A stretch of 17,183 nucleotides of DNA from DASUFH01 sp036274645 (lineage in GTDB: Bacteria > Acidobacteriota > Terriglobia > 20CM-2-55-15). The position numbers were made by a program, and so were the translations under genes. Under the pieces are notes generated by a model, which was not told where the DNA came from, did no database searches, and saw only the letters and a program-made list of their open reading frames with translations. This document shows positions 13,458 through 17,183 of the stretch, in pieces. How positions within the stretch are numbered: position 1 is the first letter of the stretch; each line of letters begins with the position of its first letter. The stretch is from assembly GCA_036274645.1 (NCBI GenBank), contig DASUFH010000355.1, forward strand, positions 1-17,183, read 5' to 3'.

Positions 13458-16400
13458 ATGCGCTGGCTGATTTCCACCGCTCTTCGTCTGCGTGTCGCCG
13501 TGATCGTTCTGGCCGCGGCCCTCGCCATCTTTGGTCTTTCCGAAACGCGGAACGCGCCGCTGGACGTGTTTCCCGAGTTCGCCCCGCCGCTCGTCGAGAT
13601 CCAGACCGAGGCGCCGGGCCTGTCCACCACGGAAGTCGAGAGTCTTGTCTCCGCGCCGATCGAGAACGCGGTCAACGGCGTGATGGGTCTGAAGACGCTG
13701 CGATCCAAGAGTGTGCTGGGTCTGTCGTCGGTTGTGCTGATCCTCGATTCCGGCGCAGACCTGCTTCGTACCCGTCAACTGGTGCAGGAGCGACTGGCAA
13801 CGGTAACCGGGCAGCTTCCGGCTGTAGCCAGGCCGCCCGTGATGCTGTCGCCGCTGTCATCGACCAGCCGGGCAATGAAGATCGGACTCTCCTCGCAGAC
13901 GCTGAGCCAGGTCGAATTGAGCACCCTGGCGCGCTGGACGATCCGGCCCAGACTGATGGCGGTGCGCGGTGTCGCGAACGTCGCGATCTGGGGGCAGCGC
14001 GATCGGCAGTTCCACGTGCTGGTGGATCCCGAACGGCTGCGCGACCATACCATCACTCTCGATGAAGTCACCCGCGCCACGCGCGACGCGGCGCTGCAGA
14101 CGGCCGGCGGATATGTGGATACACCCAATCAGCGCCTGGCGGTCGCGCAACCGGCGGTGATTTCCGGCGTGCAGGAACTCGGCCTCGTGCCGGTCGCGTT
14201 TCGGAAGGGTTCCCCGGTTCTGGTGCGCGACGTCGCGAAGGTGGTGGAAGGTTTTCCGCAACCGATCGGGGACGCGGTGATTGACGACGGTCCGGGAATT
14301 CTGCTGATCGTTGAAAAGCAACCGACGGGGAACACGCTTGACGTGACGCGTGGCGTGGAAGCGGCTCTCGACGCGCTACGCCCGGGGTTACAGGGAGTGA
14401 AGGTCGACTCCACGATCTTCCGGCCCGCCACGTTCATCGAGATGTCGCTGGCCAATCTCAATCGCGCGCTCTTGTTCGGCGCGTTGCTGGTTGTGGCCAT
14501 CCTCATAGCGTTCCTGTTCGAATGGCGTACGGCGCTGATCAGCCTGACGGCGCTGCCGCTGTCGTTGATTACTGCGGCGCTGATCATCCGCTACAGCGGC
14601 CAGACGATCAATACCATGGTCCTGGCCGGACTGGCCATCGCCCTGGGAGAGGTCGTCGACGACGCGATCATTGACGTCGAAAACATTGTCCGGCGGCTGA
14701 GACTCAACCGGGCTGCTGCAAATCCGGAGCCGGCATTTCGAGTGGTGCTCAACGCGTCGCTCGAAGTGCGGAGCGCGGTCGTTCATGCGAGCCTGATCGT
14801 CGGCCTGGTGTTTCTGCCGGTGTTCTTTCTCGATGGACTGGCCGGTTCATTCTTCCGGCCGCTGGCGTTGAGCTACGTGCTGGCGGTGCTGGCCTCGCTT
14901 GTCGTGGCGCTGACCGTGACGCCGGCCATGGCGCTGCTTCTGCTGCCCGGCAGTGCGCTGGCCCACCGGGAATCCCCACTGACGCGGGGGCTGCGCCGTG
15001 TGTACCGCGCCTGGGTCGGCCGCGCGCTGGATCGTCCCCGGCTGATTGGAGCGGCAACGGCGCTGATTCTTGTGGCGACCGCAGTGGCGGTTCCCTTTCT
15101 CGGTGAAGATTTCCTGCCGAGCTTCCGTGAATACGATTTCCTGATGCACTTTGTCGAAAAGCCGGGAACGTCGCTCGATGCGATGCGCCGGATTACCATC
15201 AACGCCAGCCGCGAATTGCGGGCGATCGAAGGAGTCCGCAACTTCGGCTCCCACATCGGGCGCGCCGAAGTTGCCGATGAAGTAGTCGGGCCCAACTTTA
15301 CCGAGTTATGGATCAGCGTGGATCCGAAGGTTCCTTATGAAAGCACCGTCGCGAAGATCCAGGCGGCAGTGGATGGTTATCCGGGATTGACCCGGGATCT
15401 GTTGACTTATCTGAAGGAGCGGATCAAAGAGGTTCTTAGCGGCGGTAGTGGCGCCATTGTGGTCCGCATCTTCGGACCCGGTGTCGAAGGGCTGCAATCG
15501 CAGGCCGCGGTGGTGGCTGCGGCCATTAAGGACATCCCCGGCGTGACGAACCTGCAGATCGAGCAGCAGACGCTTGTGCCGCAGGTCGAATTGCGCGTCC
15601 TGCAGGACGCCGCGTCCCGGTTTGGACTCAATACCGGCGACGTACGACGCGCGGTCAATACATATCTGCGTGGGACGAAGGTCGGCGAGGTTTATGAGGA
15701 CCAGAAGATCTTCGACATCATGGTCTGGACGGATCCCGACGCGCGCAGCGATATCGAGGCGCTGCGCCGGTTGCGGCTCGATACGCCTTCGGGCGCCAAT
15801 ATTCCTCTGGGAGACGTCATCGACATCCGGGTGGTTCCGGCCCCGAACGTCATCCAGCATGAAAATACTTCACGGCGCATCGACGTCAGCTGCAACGTCG
15901 CCGGGCGCGACCTGGGCAGTGTGGCGCGTGAGATCGAATCCGCCGTCCGCGCGTTGCCTTTTCCGCAGGGTTACCATCCGGAGTTTCTGGGTGAATATGC
16001 GGCGCGTCAGGCCGCCCGCCGCCGCCTGATGATCCTTGGCGCGGCGGCGTTGATTGGAATTCTGCTGATCCTGTACTCGGACTTTCAGTCCTTCCGGCTC
16101 GCCGGCATCGTATTTCTCAGTCTGCCATTTGCCCTGGTCGGAGCGGCGCTGATGGCGTTCCTGGCCGGTGGTGTCCTGTCGCTCGGCTCGCTGGTGGGCT
16201 TTGTCACTGTAATCGGAATCGCCGCCAGAAACGGCATCATGCTCGTCAGCCACTATCGTCACCTGGAGAGTGAAGAGGGTGAGGCGCCCGGGCGCGCGCT
16301 AATCGTGCGCGGATCGGAAGAGCGGCTGGCGCCGATCCTGATGACGGGGCTCGCCACGGCGCTCGCCTTGTTGCCGATCGCGGCCGGCGGTAACCGGCCC

Positions 16401-16541
16401 GGCCACGAGATCGAACATCCGATGGCGATTGTGATTCTCGGGGGCCTGCTGACCTCGACACTCCTGAATCTCTTTGTGATGCCCGTGCTATATCAGTGGG
16501 TGGGACGGCGAAAGGACTCGCCGGATCAGACTTTCTCCTGA
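13458..16541 (+). CDS. HME-RND efflux transporter (CusA/CzcA family)
   Basis: Proton-driven inner-membrane pump subunit of the heavy-metal-efflux RND family, 1027 residues, the usual length. TM1 is at about 12-28, followed by the first periplasmic loop with PLDVFPEFAPP (34-44). TM2-TM6 span about 337-497, a second large loop about 550-850, and TM8-TM12 about 857-1013. The proton-relay motif in TM4 is GEVVDDAIIDVEN (397-409), with D401, D402 and E408. The second half has the matching GFVTVIGIAARNGIMLVSHYRHL (914-936, read as one helix). Methionine clusters typical of copper/silver pumps are not obvious, and the substrate cannot be assigned. The 3' end overlaps the Nudix gene by 16 bp on the opposite strand. 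Confidence 0.94.
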   Translation: MRWLISTALRLRVAVIVLAAALAIFGLSETRNAPLDVFPEFAPPLVEIQTEAPGLSTTEVESLVSAPIENAVNGVMGLKTLRSKSVLGLSSVVLILDSGADLLRTRQLVQERLATVTGQLPAVARPPVMLSPLSSTSRAMKIGLSSQTLSQVELSTLARWTIRPRLMAVRGVANVAIWGQRDRQFHVLVDPERLRDHTITLDEVTRATRDAALQTAGGYVDTPNQRLAVAQPAVISGVQELGLVPVAFRKGSPVLVRDVAKVVEGFPQPIGDAVIDDGPGILLIVEKQPTGNTLDVTRGVEAALDALRPGLQGVKVDSTIFRPATFIEMSLANLNRALLFGALLVVAILIAFLFEWRTALISLTALPLSLITAALIIRYSGQTINTMVLAGLAIALGEVVDDAIIDVENIVRRLRLNRAAANPEPAFRVVLNASLEVRSAVVHASLIVGLVFLPVFFLDGLAGSFFRPLALSYVLAVLASLVVALTVTPAMALLLLPGSALAHRESPLTRGLRRVYRAWVGRALDRPRLIGAATALILVATAVAVPFLGEDFLPSFREYDFLMHFVEKPGTSLDAMRRITINASRELRAIEGVRNFGSHIGRAEVADEVVGPNFTELWISVDPKVPYESTVAKIQAAVDGYPGLTRDLLTYLKERIKEVLSGGSGAIVVRIFGPGVEGLQSQAAVVAAAIKDIPGVTNLQIEQQTLVPQVELRVLQDAASRFGLNTGDVRRAVNTYLRGTKVGEVYEDQKIFDIMVWTDPDARSDIEALRRLRLDTPSGANIPLGDVIDIRVVPAPNVIQHENTSRRIDVSCNVAGRDLGSVAREIESAVRALPFPQGYHPEFLGEYAARQAARRRLMILGAAALIGILLILYSDFQSFRLAGIVFLSLPFALVGAALMAFLAGGVLSLGSLVGFVTVIGIAARNGIMLVSHYRHLESEEGEAPGRALIVRGSEERLAPILMTGLATALALLPIAAGGNRPGHEIEHPMAIVILGGLLTSTLLNLFVMPVLYQWVGRRKDSPDQTFS

Positions 16542-16963
16542 CGGATCAGGGCATCGGCCTTGCGCAGGATTTCCTTTTCCTGGGCATAGCTGGCATGACG
16601 GATGGCTTCATCGATCGGAAACCACTCGACCCGGTCTACTTCATCGTCGTGACGGGCGCGGTCGCCGCCGGAGTGGCGCAACAGGTAAAAGGTCACGATC
16701 TTGAAAACCCGGGTGGGAGGATCTTCCCACTTGGCGATATACGAATAGCGGATGGTATCGATGCGCCCCACGATCTGACCGGAGAGGCCGGTTTCCTCGC
16801 GCGTTTCTCGAGACGCCGCATGCCGGGCGGTTTCGCCGGGTTCAATCAATCCTTTCGGCAGGGCCCAGGCGTCGCGCTCGCGTGGCTGAATCAGAATGAC
16901 ATCGGCCCCGCATTCTCCAGAGCGGAAGACGACACAACCCGCAGAAATCTCCCGTCGCGCCAT
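16526..16963 (-). CDS. Nudix hydrolase
   Basis: Hydrolase of nucleoside diphosphates linked to another moiety. The Nudix box is complete: G38-x5-E44-x7-R52-E53-T54-R55-E56-E57-T58-G59-L60, and the first half of the protein has the usual beta strand AGCVVFR. The 145-residue size fits small housekeeping types such as MutT-like, RppH-like or diadenosine-polyphosphate hydrolases. The KIVTFYLLRHSGG and DDEVDRVEWFPIDEA blocks resemble the Ap4A/diphosphoinositol group, but the substrate is not certain. The ATG at 16963 is preferred over an in-frame TTG at 16972 because the latter adds only three residues and sits close to a -10-like box. It overlaps the RND gene tail to tail. Confidence 0.9.
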   Translation of the reverse strand: MARREISAGCVVFRSGECGADVILIQPRERDAWALPKGLIEPGETARHAASRETREETGLSGQIVGRIDTIRYSYIAKWEDPPTRVFKIVTFYLLRHSGGDRARHDDEVDRVEWFPIDEAIRHASYAQEKEILRKADALIRQEKV

Positions 16964-16975
16964 ATCCGCCAAAGA

Positions 16976-16981
16976 ATATTA
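16976..16981 (-). promoter_or_regulatory. -10-like box before the Nudix gene
   Basis: TAATAT on the minus strand (16981-16976) lies 12 bases before the ATG at 16963. The sequence 17 bp further upstream is TGCTGA, a poor -35. If used, the leader would be about 5 nt. Confidence 0.35.
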
Positions 16982-17183
16982 CAATCGCGCGGAAAGACTC
17001 AGCAGGGAACTGTTCGTCCGGGACGCCTTCAGAAGATTGCCTGAAGCCCTAACTCGAAGACGAGATGGACCTTTCGTCCCTTGGCTGGAGCTCGCGTCCG
17101 ATGAATATCTGAGCCTGAAGCCGGCTGCCTTCCAGAAGCTCGCCCGGGACACCTGCTAAGCTCTGGCCGCGTTCTTTCGTATC
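16982..17183. other. Right edge, no supported gene
   Basis: A plus-strand frame ends at 17159 (87 codons from 16896), but it begins inside the Nudix gene on the other strand, has no ribosome site and resembles nothing I recognise. No hairpin, repeat or RNA gene was seen. The region is probably the upstream control region of the Nudix gene. Confidence 0.5.

Noticed and set aside
16896..17159. An 87-codon plus-strand frame at the right edge
   Set aside because: It begins inside the Nudix gene on the opposite strand, has no ribosome site, and has no recognisable motif.

Overview
The window is chromosomal DNA from a GC-rich bacterium with an outer membrane. It carries a TolC/CusB/CusA-type tripartite pump, an Mla-type ATPase, and haem genes ordered hemX-hemA-hemC-hemD. 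The gene mix, the LSTGM-type MlaF-like ATPase and the abundant intergenic palindromes fit an acidobacterium-like soil organism best. That placement is an inference and cannot be proved from the sequence alone.

Layout. Positions 1-1300 look like the edge of an integrated element. It holds a tyrosine recombinase with a complete catalytic domain but a missing N-terminal DNA-binding part, replaced by short direct repeats that look like an insertion-sequence end. A gene-poor stretch and a strong hairpin follow. Next is tRNA-Ala(GGC) on the minus strand with its 3' end facing the recombinase, the usual arrangement where a tRNA is the attachment site. From 1302 rightward the DNA reads as conserved backbone. 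A TIGR02757 protein (+) converges on a fumarylacetoacetate-hydrolase-family enzyme (-). Divergent from the latter is a three-gene unit (+): membrane/GAF/GGDEF diguanylate cyclase, MlaF-like ABC ATPase and HAD phosphatase.

Positions 6246-6600 form a convergent intergenic region filled with palindromic repeats. Then comes the minus-strand cluster hemX-hemA-hemC-hemD (10384 back to 6601), with tight or overlapping junctions. It covers the pathway from glutamyl-tRNA to uroporphyrinogen III except for the two steps of HemL and HemB. Positions 10385-10633 are a divergent promoter region holding a 120-bp mosaic palindrome that shares its core with the repeat at 6243.

Positions 10634-16541 encode a complete HME-RND type efflux pump (outer-membrane factor, periplasmic adaptor, RND transporter). 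The adaptor's coiled coil is built from six consecutive 25-residue repeats. A Nudix hydrolase (-) overlaps the end of the pump gene tail to tail. The last 200 bases hold no gene I can support.

Points most worth a second look: the 25-residue repeat coiled coil, several promoter -10 boxes placed only 7-12 nt before start codons (suggesting leaderless or nearly leaderless mRNAs), the mosaic palindromes, the broken recombinase at a tRNA, and an apparent ATC where the FAH-family start codon is expected. I did not find a clear new defence or biosynthetic system.
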